Below are positions 34,375-43,418 of a stretch of 64,000 bases of DNA, piece by piece. Position 1 is the stretch's first letter. Each line of letters begins with the position of its first letter. Made by a program: the position numbers and the translations under genes. The notes below the pieces were generated by a model. It did not search any database and was not told the DNA's origin. It saw nothing but the letters and a program-made list of their open reading frames with translations. This stretch comes from Rhabdochlamydiaceae bacterium. GTDB lineage: Bacteria > Chlamydiota > Chlamydiia > Chlamydiales > Rhabdochlamydiaceae. The DNA lies in assembly GCA_019745395.1 (NCBI GenBank), contig JAIETG010000013.1, positions 1 to 64,000 on the forward strand. The letters are read 5' to 3'.

Positions 34375-34757
34375 CCATTGTTCAAAATAATAAGACTTCA
34401 AAGAAATGGATATTCAAACCTCTTTCGAGGTCACTACATGAATTTTCCGAGCTTTTTAACGAATCTTCGAACCTCAGAACGCTCTAAGCATTGCTCTTAC
34501 CGCTGCAGCTATTCGTATCTTAGAGCCTATTGCGAATACCATAATCTTCTCCATTTCAATTAATGATAAGTTAAAAGATGCTCTGCATCGTTTAAAACTG
34601 ATTGATTTGAGTAGGAGAGAATTTTTCCTTGTGACAGGTGCATTGGAAATGTCGATGAACATATAAAGATTCGGCTTCATTAAAAGCTTTTTTTCTCCAT
34701 TTGCGTAAGCTATTTTTGTGGCAATATTCTAAAATATCCTTGTCGGTTATTTTCTTT
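34375..34757. other. Decayed intergenic region
   Basis: No intact gene is seen. The right half contains a relic of the archaeal-type ATPase (34630-34700, separate entry). A plus-strand frame across about 34463-34665 (SIALTAAAIRILEPIANTII) is open for some 65 codons after a stop but has no start codon; it may be a relic or chance. Confidence 0.5.
34630..34700 (-). pseudogene. Fragment of an archaeal-type ATPase paralogue
   Basis: On the minus strand the fragment reads NLYMFIDISNAPVTRKN, matching SYIFIDIFNITSHKD of the intact ATPase. The nucleotide strings are also alike (ATGTCGATGAACATATAA here against ATATCGATGAATATATAA at about 31820). Only the segment after Walker A remains. Confidence 0.55.
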
Positions 34758-36248
34758 TCATGTAGAAGTGGGTTCGTTCCTATAAATTTCTAGCCAATTT
34801 TCAGCTTTGCGAATTTTTGGAAGGATGGAGCTCTGATTTTTCTCAAAAAGCTTCAATAAAGTGCCAGTCCGGGGATTAGCGCCAAATACGGAGCGATGAA
34901 TCTGTAAGAAACGCCAAAAGAGGCCATCCCAAATCTCTGTCCATTCCCCTTTGGGATAATTGCTCATTTTTAAAAGGTAATTTGATCCTGAAACATAGGG
35001 TTTTGTGACGATCTTGCCACCGTCTGCATATTGGCTCATCCCATAAATGTTTGGGACCATGACCCAATCATACGCATCTACAAAGTACCCCATAAACCAT
35101 GTGTAGACTTCGTGGGGTGAGGACTCTGTCAAAAGCAAAAAATTCCCTAAGACCATGAGCCGTTCGATATGATTGCAGTACCCTGTGCGCAAAACATTTT
35201 TAATAAGCATGTCGATAGGTAAAATACCTGTAGCTCCCTTCCAGAAGCTTTTGGGGATTTTGTGATGATAATCGAAAAAATTCACAGAACGCTGCGATGA
35301 TCCATCTAGGATGTAGGATGCGTGCACAAACTCTCTCCATCCAATGATCTGGCGTAAAAATCCCTCCAAAGAATTGAGCGGCAATAAATGACTTTCCCCA
35401 TATGCAAGCGTTGCTTTGACAATTTCAAGAGGGGTTATCAGTCCTATATTTAGCAAAGGGGACAAAACGCTATGAAATAGGGTTGAATCCTCCTTTTGAA
35501 TAGCATCCTGATAATCTCCAAAGCTTACCAACTTATGCTCTAGAAACTCTTTGAGCACCTGTTGTGCCTGATCGTGGGTGTATGAATATAAAAATGGGCG
35601 AGCTTCTCCTATTGCCTCAGGAAACTCCTTTTCTACCTCATCGATTAGAAGGTTGAAGTCATGATCAAGCTTCGGAGTGAATGGGGAGGGGATTGCGAGG
35701 CCTTTAGGTATTTTTTTTCTGTTTTCCGTGTCAAAGCTGTATTTTCCTCCTATAGGCCGTTTGCCCTCCATTAAAATATTCAGCTTTTTTCTTTGATATG
35801 CGTAAAACTGAGCCTGTGAATAGCTCTCTTTGCCTGCAAAAAAAGTTTTTATCTCTTGATTGGAACAGATAAAGGCAGGTGAAGGATAGAAGTTGATTTC
35901 CCATTTATACTTTTGAGCAGCATTCATTAAGTCTTCATGCAGCCACTGGTCAGCAAATTCTGCCAAATGCACAGTTTGAATGTTTTTATCAGCTAATATT
36001 TCAAAAAGATCTCCGCGTTTGGCAAGCTCTTTAGAATGGATGTACACAACTTTCTTTTTTAGCCTTAAAAGGCTTTGGGCATAAGTTCGCATCGCGGCTA
36101 TAAGAAGCACGAGTCTTTGTTTGTGAAAGGGCTGAACCTTAAAAAAAAGGAACTCTTCAACGAGGTAGATTGTCCTATCTGCGGCAATCGCGGGATGATT
36201 TTGAAATAGTTGATCTGGGAAAATCAGGGTGATGTCAGGCATTTTCAA
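34758..36248 (-). CDS. Photolyase/cryptochrome-related protein lacking the Fe-S cysteines
   Basis: This is a 496-residue protein of the prokaryotic (6-4) photolyase/FeS-BCP group (DPRP superfamily). The Rossmann-like N-terminal domain begins ITLIFPDQLF, and GGKYSFDTENRKK is a family hallmark. The FAD-binding helical domain contains EGFLRQIIGWREFVHASYIL, GYCNHIERLMVLGNF and VPNIYGMSQYADGGK. Known members hold a [4Fe-4S] cluster with four Cys. Only the first (RTGYCNH) is present; the rest of the C-terminus reads MSNYPKGEWTEIWDGLFWRF without Cys. It should bind FAD and repair UV lesions or sense light. Its start overlaps the upstream SRPBCC gene by 4 nt. Confidence 0.85.
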   Translation of the reverse strand: MKMPDITLIFPDQLFQNHPAIAADRTIYLVEEFLFFKVQPFHKQRLVLLIAAMRTYAQSLLRLKKKVVYIHSKELAKRGDLFEILADKNIQTVHLAEFADQWLHEDLMNAAQKYKWEINFYPSPAFICSNQEIKTFFAGKESYSQAQFYAYQRKKLNILMEGKRPIGGKYSFDTENRKKIPKGLAIPSPFTPKLDHDFNLLIDEVEKEFPEAIGEARPFLYSYTHDQAQQVLKEFLEHKLVSFGDYQDAIQKEDSTLFHSVLSPLLNIGLITPLEIVKATLAYGESHLLPLNSLEGFLRQIIGWREFVHASYILDGSSQRSVNFFDYHHKIPKSFWKGATGILPIDMLIKNVLRTGYCNHIERLMVLGNFLLLTESSPHEVYTWFMGYFVDAYDWVMVPNIYGMSQYADGGKIVTKPYVSGSNYLLKMSNYPKGEWTEIWDGLFWRFLQIHRSVFGANPRTGTLLKLFEKNQSSILPKIRKAENWLEIYRNEPTST

Positions 36249-36718
36249 TTTTGTTGGTTTGGATAGTGTCCGAAGAGTTTTTCTAAAAATTCACGACGAT
36301 ATTGGAAAATTATCTTAAGATCTTTTTTGATTTTTAGATAATGCAGAGCTTTGCCGAAGAGGCCAAAAGGCACTTTGTAGTACAGAATATCTTCCATTAA
36401 AATACCGTTTGCAATGGGAGTGAACCAATGTTCGTGATGCCAAAATGCGTAGGGCCCAATTTTTTGTTCATCGATGAAGTAGGCAGGCTCTTGTACAGCC
36501 GTTATTTCAGTAATCCACTGCATGGATATATTCCAAAGAGGTTTAACCGTATAGGCGATGATTTGTCCTGCATACATTTTTCTCCCCGAATGATGATGCT
36601 TGATTTTTAGACCGAGGCTTTCAGGAGTGATTTTCTCTAGATTTTCTGGAGACGAAAAAAAATCCCAAGCCTGAACCAGATCTATAGGCAGTTTTTGTGA
36701 AAAATGCAATTTGTACAT
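36245..36718 (-). CDS. SRPBCC-fold (polyketide cyclase/START-like) protein
   Basis: This is a 157-residue SRPBCC/Bet v 1-like protein: QKLPIDLVQAWDFFSSPENL near the N-terminus, then KIGPYAFWHHEHWFTPIANG and a C-terminal helix (FQYRREFLEKLFG). The fold encloses a hydrophobic ligand pocket. Genes of this type often accompany photolyases in other bacteria, and here the two overlap by 4 nt and form an operon. The ligand is unknown. Confidence 0.82.
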   Translation of the reverse strand: MYKLHFSQKLPIDLVQAWDFFSSPENLEKITPESLGLKIKHHHSGRKMYAGQIIAYTVKPLWNISMQWITEITAVQEPAYFIDEQKIGPYAFWHHEHWFTPIANGILMEDILYYKVPFGLFGKALHYLKIKKDLKIIFQYRREFLEKLFGHYPNQQN

Positions 36719-36916
36719 AGGGCCTTGGACTTAAATTAATCTATTATGTTTAGCACGAGAGAGGGTAAATCTAAAAGGAAATCGCTCGATCTAAAAAAAT
36801 CATAGCATGTCAGAATTTCATTGATTGATTCTACAAAATTTCTGAATTTGCTGTCTTTTTAAGGGAATAATATTATGGTGTTGACATAACCAAAACATGA
36901 AAAATTAAGGCTAGTT

Positions 36917-37948
36917 ATGAAAACATGTAAATCTCTGCAAATAATTACTCTCGCATCGATTTGTTTTACGTTGGGCTTTGGATCTCCAGCTGAATCTTGC
37001 AGTCGATTCATGTACACAACTTCTGAAAACAACGTTGTTATTGGTCGGTCTATGGATTGGATGGAAGATATCAAGACAGACCTTTGGGCATTTCCTGCGG
37101 GCATGGCTCGTATTGGCAGTGATCAGCCCAAAGCTGCTAAATGGACTTCAAAATACGGCAGTGTCATTGCTAGTGGATACAATTTAGGATCAACTGATGG
37201 GATGAATACTCAAGGATTGGATGTTAATTTACTGTATTTAGCAAGCTCTGACTATGGAACTCCATCTCCAGGACAAAGCAGCCTTTCTGTCTTAAATTGG
37301 GCTCAATATGTTCTGGATAATTATGCAAGTGTTGATGAGGCTGTTAGGGAGTTTGGGAAAAATCAATTCCACATGGAAGCTAAATTGTTACCTAACGGAA
37401 CATATCCTGGTGTTCATTTATCCTTATCGGATTCCACAGGAGATAATGCCATTTTCGAATATGTTGGGGGACAGCTTGTTGTGTACCATAATAAAAAGTA
37501 CACAGTCATGACGAACGAACCTACATTTGATAAGCAGCTTGTATTGAATGATTACTGGCAAGGATTAAAGGGCGTATTTCTTCCGGGCACAACAGAACCA
37601 TCAGACAGATTTGTAAGAGCGTCTTATTATTTAAGTCAGGCTCCAATAACAGCTAATGAGCAACAATCGATTGCTACTGCGTTTTCTATCATTCGTAACG
37701 TCTCACAACCGATTATGAAAGACAATTCAGAGAGGCCTAATCAAGCTCCAACTATTTGGCGTAGTGTGGCCGATGTGAAACATCAAATCTATTACTTTGA
37801 AGCCAGCGATAGACCTAATGTCTTTTGGGTAAATTTAACAAAATTAGATTTAAACAGTGGAGCTCCTGCAAAAAAACTTCCCTTGTCGAACGGGGAAATA
37901 TACGCAGGAGAGGTAAGCTCTCATTTTGTTCCGAGCAAACCATTTTAA
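36917..37948 (+). CDS. Exported choloylglycine hydrolase-family amidase (penicillin V/AHL acylase-like)
   Basis: This is a 343-residue Ntn-hydrolase. The signal peptide ends just before Cys28 (PAES|CSRF), which becomes the N-terminal nucleophile. Spacing to Arg44 and Asp47 (GRSMDW) equals the C2-R18-D21 spacing of bile salt hydrolases. Further catalytic positions fit TNEPTFD (Asn) and SDRFVRA (Arg). The enzyme cleaves linear amides. Gram-negative exported members act on penicillin V and on long-chain acyl-homoserine lactones; others on bile salts. It is monocistronic. The two LuxR-type regulators nearby make an acylated signal a plausible substrate, which is inference. Confidence 0.88.
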   Translation: MKTCKSLQIITLASICFTLGFGSPAESCSRFMYTTSENNVVIGRSMDWMEDIKTDLWAFPAGMARIGSDQPKAAKWTSKYGSVIASGYNLGSTDGMNTQGLDVNLLYLASSDYGTPSPGQSSLSVLNWAQYVLDNYASVDEAVREFGKNQFHMEAKLLPNGTYPGVHLSLSDSTGDNAIFEYVGGQLVVYHNKKYTVMTNEPTFDKQLVLNDYWQGLKGVFLPGTTEPSDRFVRASYYLSQAPITANEQQSIATAFSIIRNVSQPIMKDNSERPNQAPTIWRSVADVKHQIYYFEASDRPNVFWVNLTKLDLNSGAPAKKLPLSNGEIYAGEVSSHFVPSKPF

Positions 37949-38043
37949 TCGTTTTGGGTGTATGCTATTTGGGAAGAATTTCTCCTTTTTTTGGATCTAA
38001 ATTTTCTATACATAAATAGTGTAGACGTTTCATAATTTGACTT

Positions 38044-39120
38044 ATGCAAAACACACCCTTTTTTCAGATTCATATTGTTCATAATGCTAAGATGACTCCT
38101 TTTTCTGGCTATAATATGCCCTTGCATTATGGTTCACAAATCGAAGAACACGAAGCAGTCCGTCGTGTAGCTGGAATGTTTGATGTTTCCCATATGATGA
38201 TTACCGATGTAGAAGGGCTTGATGCTAGAGCTTTTTTGCGCAAGCTTCTAGCCAATGATGTGGCGAAATTAGAAAAAGTGGGTAATGGGAAAGCTCATTA
38301 TAGCCTAATATTAAATGACAATGGGGGAATTATTGATGACGTAATCGTCTATTTAATGCCCTTTGGCTACCGCATTGTGAGCAATGCGGGGACTCGTAGT
38401 AAAGTTAAAACCTATCTTGCTCATACTTCTCAAGAATTTCAAGTAACCCTGAAAGAACGTTCTGACTTTGCGATGTTAGCCATTCAAGGACCTCAAGCCA
38501 TTGAAAAAGTTTTGCAAGTTAAGCCAAGTTGGCGAGAGCAAATTTCGCAGCTGAAACGCTTTCAAGGATGTGAGGTAGAAGGGTTTTTTATCGCTCGTAC
38601 TGGATATACGGGAGAAGAGGGACTAGAAATCATGATCCCTTTGAAAGAGGTAGAAGATTTATGGAAAGATCTTTTCGATGTTGGAGTCGCTCCTTGCGGA
38701 CTTGCCGCGCGAGATACCTTGCGCTTAGAAGCTGGAATGAACCTTTATGGGCAAGATATGGATGAGACTACCAACCCTTTAGAGGCAGGTTTTTCTTGGT
38801 GCATTGATCTAGAGGATTTGAAGCGTAATTTCATAGGTCAATCTGCCATCTTATCCATGCGAGAGCGATTGAATAAAAAGCAGGTGGGATTACTTCTTTT
38901 AGGAGCTGGCGTGATGCGTGCTCACCAGGCATTTCGTAACAGTGAGGGAGCAGTAGGCTTAGTTACTAGCGGAACTTTTTCTCCAAGTCTTAAACAATCT
39001 ATCGCAATGGCTAGTGTTCCCATCGGTACAGGAGAGCTTGGGGAAGTGGAAATTCGCGGTACATGGCAACCTGTTAAAGTCGTAGCTTTACCCTTTATTA
39101 AAAAAACTGCAACCCCATAA
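38044..39120 (+). CDS. gcvT: Glycine cleavage system T protein (aminomethyltransferase)
   Basis: This is a 358-residue folate-dependent enzyme that transfers the methylene group from lipoyl-H protein to tetrahydrofolate, releasing ammonia. GcvT signatures seen are MTPFSGYNMPLHYG, RRVAGMFDVSHM, RTGYTGEEGLEIM, GLAARDTLRLEAGM and EAGFSWCID. It is the first gene of a T-H-P operon, with gaps of 6 and 2 nt. The fourth component, lipoamide dehydrogenase, must come from elsewhere. Confidence 0.95.
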   Translation: MQNTPFFQIHIVHNAKMTPFSGYNMPLHYGSQIEEHEAVRRVAGMFDVSHMMITDVEGLDARAFLRKLLANDVAKLEKVGNGKAHYSLILNDNGGIIDDVIVYLMPFGYRIVSNAGTRSKVKTYLAHTSQEFQVTLKERSDFAMLAIQGPQAIEKVLQVKPSWREQISQLKRFQGCEVEGFFIARTGYTGEEGLEIMIPLKEVEDLWKDLFDVGVAPCGLAARDTLRLEAGMNLYGQDMDETTNPLEAGFSWCIDLEDLKRNFIGQSAILSMRERLNKKQVGLLLLGAGVMRAHQAFRNSEGAVGLVTSGTFSPSLKQSIAMASVPIGTGELGEVEIRGTWQPVKVVALPFIKKTATP

Positions 39121-39126
39121 AAATTC

Positions 39127-39492
39127 ATGAATTTAAAATTTGCTCCAACCCATGAATGGGCTTTAGTATTAGGAAATGAAGCATCTGTCGGACTCTCAAA
39201 ACACGCTGTCAGTCTTTTAGGTGATGTTGTTTACTTAGAGTTGCCCAAAGTTGGCTCTCAAGTTGTTCAAAAAGCGAATATTGGATTTGTTGAATCTGTC
39301 AAGGCTGCTTCAGAAATTTACTCTCCTATGTCTGGAACCGTTATAGCTGTTAATGAAGATCTTATCAAAAATCCAGGAATGCTAAATCAAGATTCTAGTG
39401 AAAAAGCTTGGCTCTACCGTATTGCTCTTTCTAACCCGGATGAATTTGCTGTATTATTGACCTCTGATGCTTATAACGCTTCTTTAGGATAG
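39127..39492 (+). CDS. gcvH: Glycine cleavage system H protein
   Basis: This is a 121-residue lipoyl carrier. The lipoyl-lysine motif is GFVESVKAASEIYSP (Lys about 59). It shuttles the aminomethyl group between P, T and L proteins. It lies between gcvT and gcvP. Confidence 0.95.
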   Translation: MNLKFAPTHEWALVLGNEASVGLSKHAVSLLGDVVYLELPKVGSQVVQKANIGFVESVKAASEIYSPMSGTVIAVNEDLIKNPGMLNQDSSEKAWLYRIALSNPDEFAVLLTSDAYNASLG

Positions 39493-39494
39493 AT

Positions 39495-42275
39495 ATGCTG
39501 AAAAATTGGGAAAATTCTAGTGAATTTATAAGTCGACATATTGGGCCAACCGCTCAAGAAACCAAAGAGATGCTAGACGTTTTATCTTGCAGCTCTATGG
39601 AGGATTTAATAGAGAAAATCATTCCCAAAAACATTTTGACGAAGACTTCTACATCGCTACCTGAAGGCATAACAGAAAGTTCTGCAATCGCTCAGATTCA
39701 TTCTATGATGTCCAAGAACGTTGTACAAAAAAGCATGATCGGTCAAGGCTATTATGAAACGATCTCTCCACCTGTTATTTTACGTAATTTCTTTGAAAAT
39801 CCTGGATGGTATACAGCCTACACGCCCTATCAGGCTGAAATCTCTCAAGGACGGCTGGAACTGCTCTTAAATTTTCAACAAATGGTCATGGATCTTACTG
39901 GTTTTGATTTAGCTAACGCATCTCTTCTTGATGAAGCAACAGCTGCGGCTGAAGCAATGGCCATGGCTAAACGAATCAGTGGATGTGAGCGCAAAAAGTT
40001 TTTTGCTGATGAAAAACTTTTCCCCCAGACTTTAGCTGTTTTAAAAACTCGTGCTAAGTATTTTGGATTTGAGCTTGTCAAGGGCCCTGCAAAAGAAGCT
40101 TTATCTCATGAGATTTTTGGAGCGATCTTTCAATATCCGGATTGTGAGGGGAATTTACAAAATTTCACTTCTTTATTCGGTCAACTCAAAGCGAAAAATA
40201 CAGTCACCATTACCGCAACAGATTTATTAGCTTTAGTCTTGTTGCATTCTCCTGCCTCTATGGGGGCAGATATCGCTATCGGGTCCTCTCAACGCTTTGG
40301 GGTTCCCATGGGTTTTGGAGGTCCTCACGCAGCTTTTTTTGCGACAAGAAGCGAATACAAGCGCATGGTGCCCGGCCGCATAATCGGTATATCAAAAGAC
40401 ACACATGGGCACTTCGCTCTAAGAATGGCTTTGCAAACTCGCGAGCAGCACATTCGTCGGGAAAAAGCCAACTCAAACATTTGCACATCCCAGGCTTTGT
40501 TGGCTAACATGGCAACACTTTATGCGATGTATCATGGAGAGAAAGGGCTTTCTCATATTGCTCATCGCGTTCACTATTTGGCTAACTTATTTAAAACTGC
40601 CCTGATTCAAGAAGGTATAGTTGTACTACATGAAGAACTTTTTGATACCGTAGCTTTTGTAAAGTCTGCTGAGTATGAAACAAAAGAGTATAATGTAGGC
40701 CTGTTTGAAAACCATATCTGTATAAATTTTTCAGAAACAACTACTTTAGAAGACGTAAAAAAACTCTGCAAAATATTTACAGGAAAATCTTTAGAAATAT
40801 CTTATTCTGAACAAGAACATTTGAAGAAATACAAGCACTGGTATCGCCAGAATAAAATTTTACAGCAGCCTGCCTTTACATCTTATCACACAGAAACGCA
40901 GATGATGCGCTATCTTAAAAAACTAGAAAATCGAGATTTATCACTGACTCAAACTATGATTCCTCTAGGTTCTTGTACTATGAAACTGAATGCAGCAGCA
41001 GAACTTGCTCCTGTCTCTTGGACATCTGTAGGGCAAATGCACCCTATGGCTCCTACTGCCCAGACCCAAGGTTATCGAGAAATGCTGCACTCTTTACAAC
41101 AGCAGCTGAAAGCTTTGACAGGTTTTGATGAAGTTTCTCTACAACCTAATTCGGGTGCTCAGGGGGAATATACAGGCTTACTCGCTATTCGCCGTTACCA
41201 GGAATCTATTGGAGAATCTTATCGTAATATATGCTTAATTCCTAAGTCTGCTCATGGTACTAATCCTGCAACAGCGCACATGATGGGATTGGAAGTTATC
41301 ACAGTAGATTGCGATGAGAATGGAAATGTGTCTGTTTCAGATTTGCGTGCTAAAGCAGAAAACTATAGCCAGCGCCTTTCTTGTCTTATGATTACCTATC
41401 CATCCACTCATGGAGTATTTGAGACAGCTATTCAAGAAATTGCCGAGATTATTCATAATCATTCGGGACAGATCTACTTGGATGGGGCGAACTTCAATGC
41501 TTTGATGGGATATGTCAAGCCTGCAGAGATTGGTGCCGATGTCATGCATATGAATCTTCATAAAACCTTTGCGATTCCTCATGGAGGAGGAGGTCCTGGC
41601 ATGGGGCCTATCGGCGTCAAAAAACATCTAGCACCTTTTCTTCCTGATTCTAAATATGCGGTCTCTGCTAGCGCATTTGGAAGTGCTTCCATTCTGACTA
41701 TTTCTTGGATGTTTATTGCAATGATGGGTAGTAATGGATTAAAACGTTCTACTGAATATGCTCTTTTAAATGCGAACTATGTAGCTGCTCGACTTAAAGA
41801 CTTTTTCCCTGTTTTATATACAGGATCCAATGGGTATGTGGCCCATGAGTGTATTATTGACTTGCGTCCTATAAAAGCTCAGACCCAGATCACAGAAATC
41901 GATATAGCTAAACGTCTTATTGATTATGGTTTCCATGCCCCAACTATGTCTTTTCCTGTTCCAGGCACTCTGATGATAGAGCCTACTGAAAGTGAAGATA
42001 AAAAAGAACTCGATCGGTTTATCGAAGCGATGATTTCCATCTGGCATGAGGTGCAAAAAGTAGTGAGCAAAGAATGGGACCCTCTAAATAACCCCTTGAA
42101 AAATGCCCCTCATACAGAAGATGACTTGCGTTCATGGGATAAACCCTATTCTATTAGCGTGGGTTGTTATCCCTCTTCTCATTCCAAGATCCAAAAATAT
42201 TGGCCCCCTATTAATCGAATCGATGAAGCTTTCGGAGATAGGCAATTTACTTGTAGTTGCTCTACTCTTAATTAA
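39495..42275 (+). CDS. gcvP: Glycine dehydrogenase (decarboxylating), single-chain P protein
   Basis: This is a 926-residue PLP enzyme, with the fused alpha and beta halves of the long GcvP form. The N-half has SRHIGPT and GYYETISPPVILRNFFENPG. The C-half has the PLP-lysine region MNLHKTFAIPHGGGGPGMGP and LQPNSGAQGEYTGLLAI. It decarboxylates glycine and loads the aminomethyl group on GcvH. It is slightly shorter than E. coli GcvP (957). Together the operon supplies one-carbon units from glycine. Confidence 0.95.
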   Translation: MLKNWENSSEFISRHIGPTAQETKEMLDVLSCSSMEDLIEKIIPKNILTKTSTSLPEGITESSAIAQIHSMMSKNVVQKSMIGQGYYETISPPVILRNFFENPGWYTAYTPYQAEISQGRLELLLNFQQMVMDLTGFDLANASLLDEATAAAEAMAMAKRISGCERKKFFADEKLFPQTLAVLKTRAKYFGFELVKGPAKEALSHEIFGAIFQYPDCEGNLQNFTSLFGQLKAKNTVTITATDLLALVLLHSPASMGADIAIGSSQRFGVPMGFGGPHAAFFATRSEYKRMVPGRIIGISKDTHGHFALRMALQTREQHIRREKANSNICTSQALLANMATLYAMYHGEKGLSHIAHRVHYLANLFKTALIQEGIVVLHEELFDTVAFVKSAEYETKEYNVGLFENHICINFSETTTLEDVKKLCKIFTGKSLEISYSEQEHLKKYKHWYRQNKILQQPAFTSYHTETQMMRYLKKLENRDLSLTQTMIPLGSCTMKLNAAAELAPVSWTSVGQMHPMAPTAQTQGYREMLHSLQQQLKALTGFDEVSLQPNSGAQGEYTGLLAIRRYQESIGESYRNICLIPKSAHGTNPATAHMMGLEVITVDCDENGNVSVSDLRAKAENYSQRLSCLMITYPSTHGVFETAIQEIAEIIHNHSGQIYLDGANFNALMGYVKPAEIGADVMHMNLHKTFAIPHGGGGPGMGPIGVKKHLAPFLPDSKYAVSASAFGSASILTISWMFIAMMGSNGLKRSTEYALLNANYVAARLKDFFPVLYTGSNGYVAHECIIDLRPIKAQTQITEIDIAKRLIDYGFHAPTMSFPVPGTLMIEPTESEDKKELDRFIEAMISIWHEVQKVVSKEWDPLNNPLKNAPHTEDDLRSWDKPYSISVGCYPSSHSKIQKYWPPINRIDEAFGDRQFTCSCSTLN

Positions 42276-42373
42276 ACTTTTCTCAGAAAGCAAGTTTATT
42301 TTGAATCAGTCATATACTCGACAAAATCCCTAAATCCTTGTACCGTTGTTGTTATTTTTACTCGGGAGGAATT

Positions 42374-42721
42374 GTGATTGTCTATGTATACCACAAGTGT
42401 TCTACTTGTCAAAACGCTCTACGTTTTCTAGAAAAAAAGAAAATTGCTTTTACTATCAAAGAAATTACAAAGCAGCCTCCCTCCGTCGAAGAGCTTCATA
42501 GAATGCTAGCGTGGCAAGGTGGGAATGTTAAAAAGCTTTTAAATACATCAGGCCTTCTGTATCGAGAAATGAACCTTTCAGAAAAACTAAAAGATATGAC
42601 CACGGAGGAGATTTTAAGTTTATTGAGCGGGCATGGAATGCTCATTAAACGCCCCTTTCTAATTGGAGAAGAGTTTGGTTTGACGGGTTTTAAAGAAGCT
42701 GAGTGGAGTCAAAAGCTTTGA
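42374..42721 (+). CDS. ArsC/Spx-family thioredoxin-fold protein
   Basis: This is a 115-residue ArsC-like protein: HKCSTCQNALRFLEKKKI, TKQPPSVEELHRMLAWQGG, then KRPFLIGEEFGLTGFKEAEW. The active-site Cys is in CSTC; the Arg trio of true arsenate reductases is not clearly complete, so the YffB/Spx-like branch is as likely. The start is GTG 42374, placed by a strong GGGAGGA 3 nt upstream. Its TGA is immediately followed by the ATG of the SnoaL-LuxR gene, so the two are coupled. Confidence 0.82.
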   Translation: MIVYVYHKCSTCQNALRFLEKKKIAFTIKEITKQPPSVEELHRMLAWQGGNVKKLLNTSGLLYREMNLSEKLKDMTTEEILSLLSGHGMLIKRPFLIGEEFGLTGFKEAEWSQKL

Positions 42722-43411
42722 ATGAATACTAAAAAAACTCAATGGATCGTTGAACATGTGCTATATGAAATTTTTGGGAAAGGCAACTTGTCACAGTATG
42801 ATGAATTGGTAGAAAAAGATGTCCACGTTCACTATCCCTCAAGCTGGCCAGAAATCTATCCTACTGATCTGCGCGGGAGAGAAAGCTCTAAAGTTATAGA
42901 TCAAGAGTATTCCAAAGCTTTTCAAATGAGAAATGTAGAAATCCACGATCTCATAATAGGACAGGATAAAATTCTTGCTAGATGGGCCTTTAATGGTGTT
43001 CATAAGGGGAATTTCTTTACTATTAAGGCCTCTCAGCGATCTTTTGATTTGACTGGTCAAACAATTTATCAATTTAATGTACGAGAGAAAATTTGTGAGG
43101 TTTGGCAGGCTTGGGACCTACTTGGACTATTTAGACAGATTGCAGATGTACTCCCTATAATTTCTTTGTCAGAAGAGGTTGAAGAAATGCAACAGCTTAA
43201 AAAAAGAGCCGCAGGTCTTTCTGAAAAAGAACGAGAATGCCTGAAATATCTATTGCTAGGAAAAACAGCTAAAGAAACAGCCTCTTATATGAAGCTTTCC
43301 TTTAGGACTGTGGAGTATTATTTCGAAAATATCAAAGATAAGTTCGGTTGTTTCAGCAAGAGAGAATTATTTGCTTATGCTCGTTTACTCGAAAAGTATC
43401 GCATTATATAG
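42722..43411 (+). CDS. SnoaL-like (NTF2 fold) domain fused to LuxR helix-turn-helix
   Basis: This is a 229-residue regulator. Residues about 5-140 have the SnoaL-like ester-cyclase/NTF2 pattern: HVHYPSSWPEIYPTDLRGRE, ILARWAFNGVHKGNFF, IYQFNVREKICEVWQAWDLL. Residues about 160-222 form a LuxR/GerE helix-turn-helix (LSEKERECLKYLLLGKTAKE, then LSFRTVEYYFENIKDKFGC). The NTF2 pocket replaces the usual receiver or AHL domain and presumably senses a small hydrophobic ligand. It lies directly behind the ArsC-like gene. It is convergent, with a 7-nt gap, to a secreted peptidase that also carries an NTF2-like domain. Ligand and targets are unknown. Confidence 0.85.
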   Translation: MNTKKTQWIVEHVLYEIFGKGNLSQYDELVEKDVHVHYPSSWPEIYPTDLRGRESSKVIDQEYSKAFQMRNVEIHDLIIGQDKILARWAFNGVHKGNFFTIKASQRSFDLTGQTIYQFNVREKICEVWQAWDLLGLFRQIADVLPIISLSEEVEEMQQLKKRAAGLSEKERECLKYLLLGKTAKETASYMKLSFRTVEYYFENIKDKFGCFSKRELFAYARLLEKYRII

Positions 43412-43418
43412 AGGCTCT

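Noticed and set aside
34378-34563. 61-codon plus-strand frame after the HAD gene
   Set aside because: Very Ser/Tyr/Cys-rich with no family features; the region is decayed DNA.
36917-37948. Calling the Ntn hydrolase a bile salt hydrolase
   Set aside because: Catalytic residues are common to bile salt hydrolases, penicillin V acylases and AHL acylases; sequence alone does not tell the substrate.
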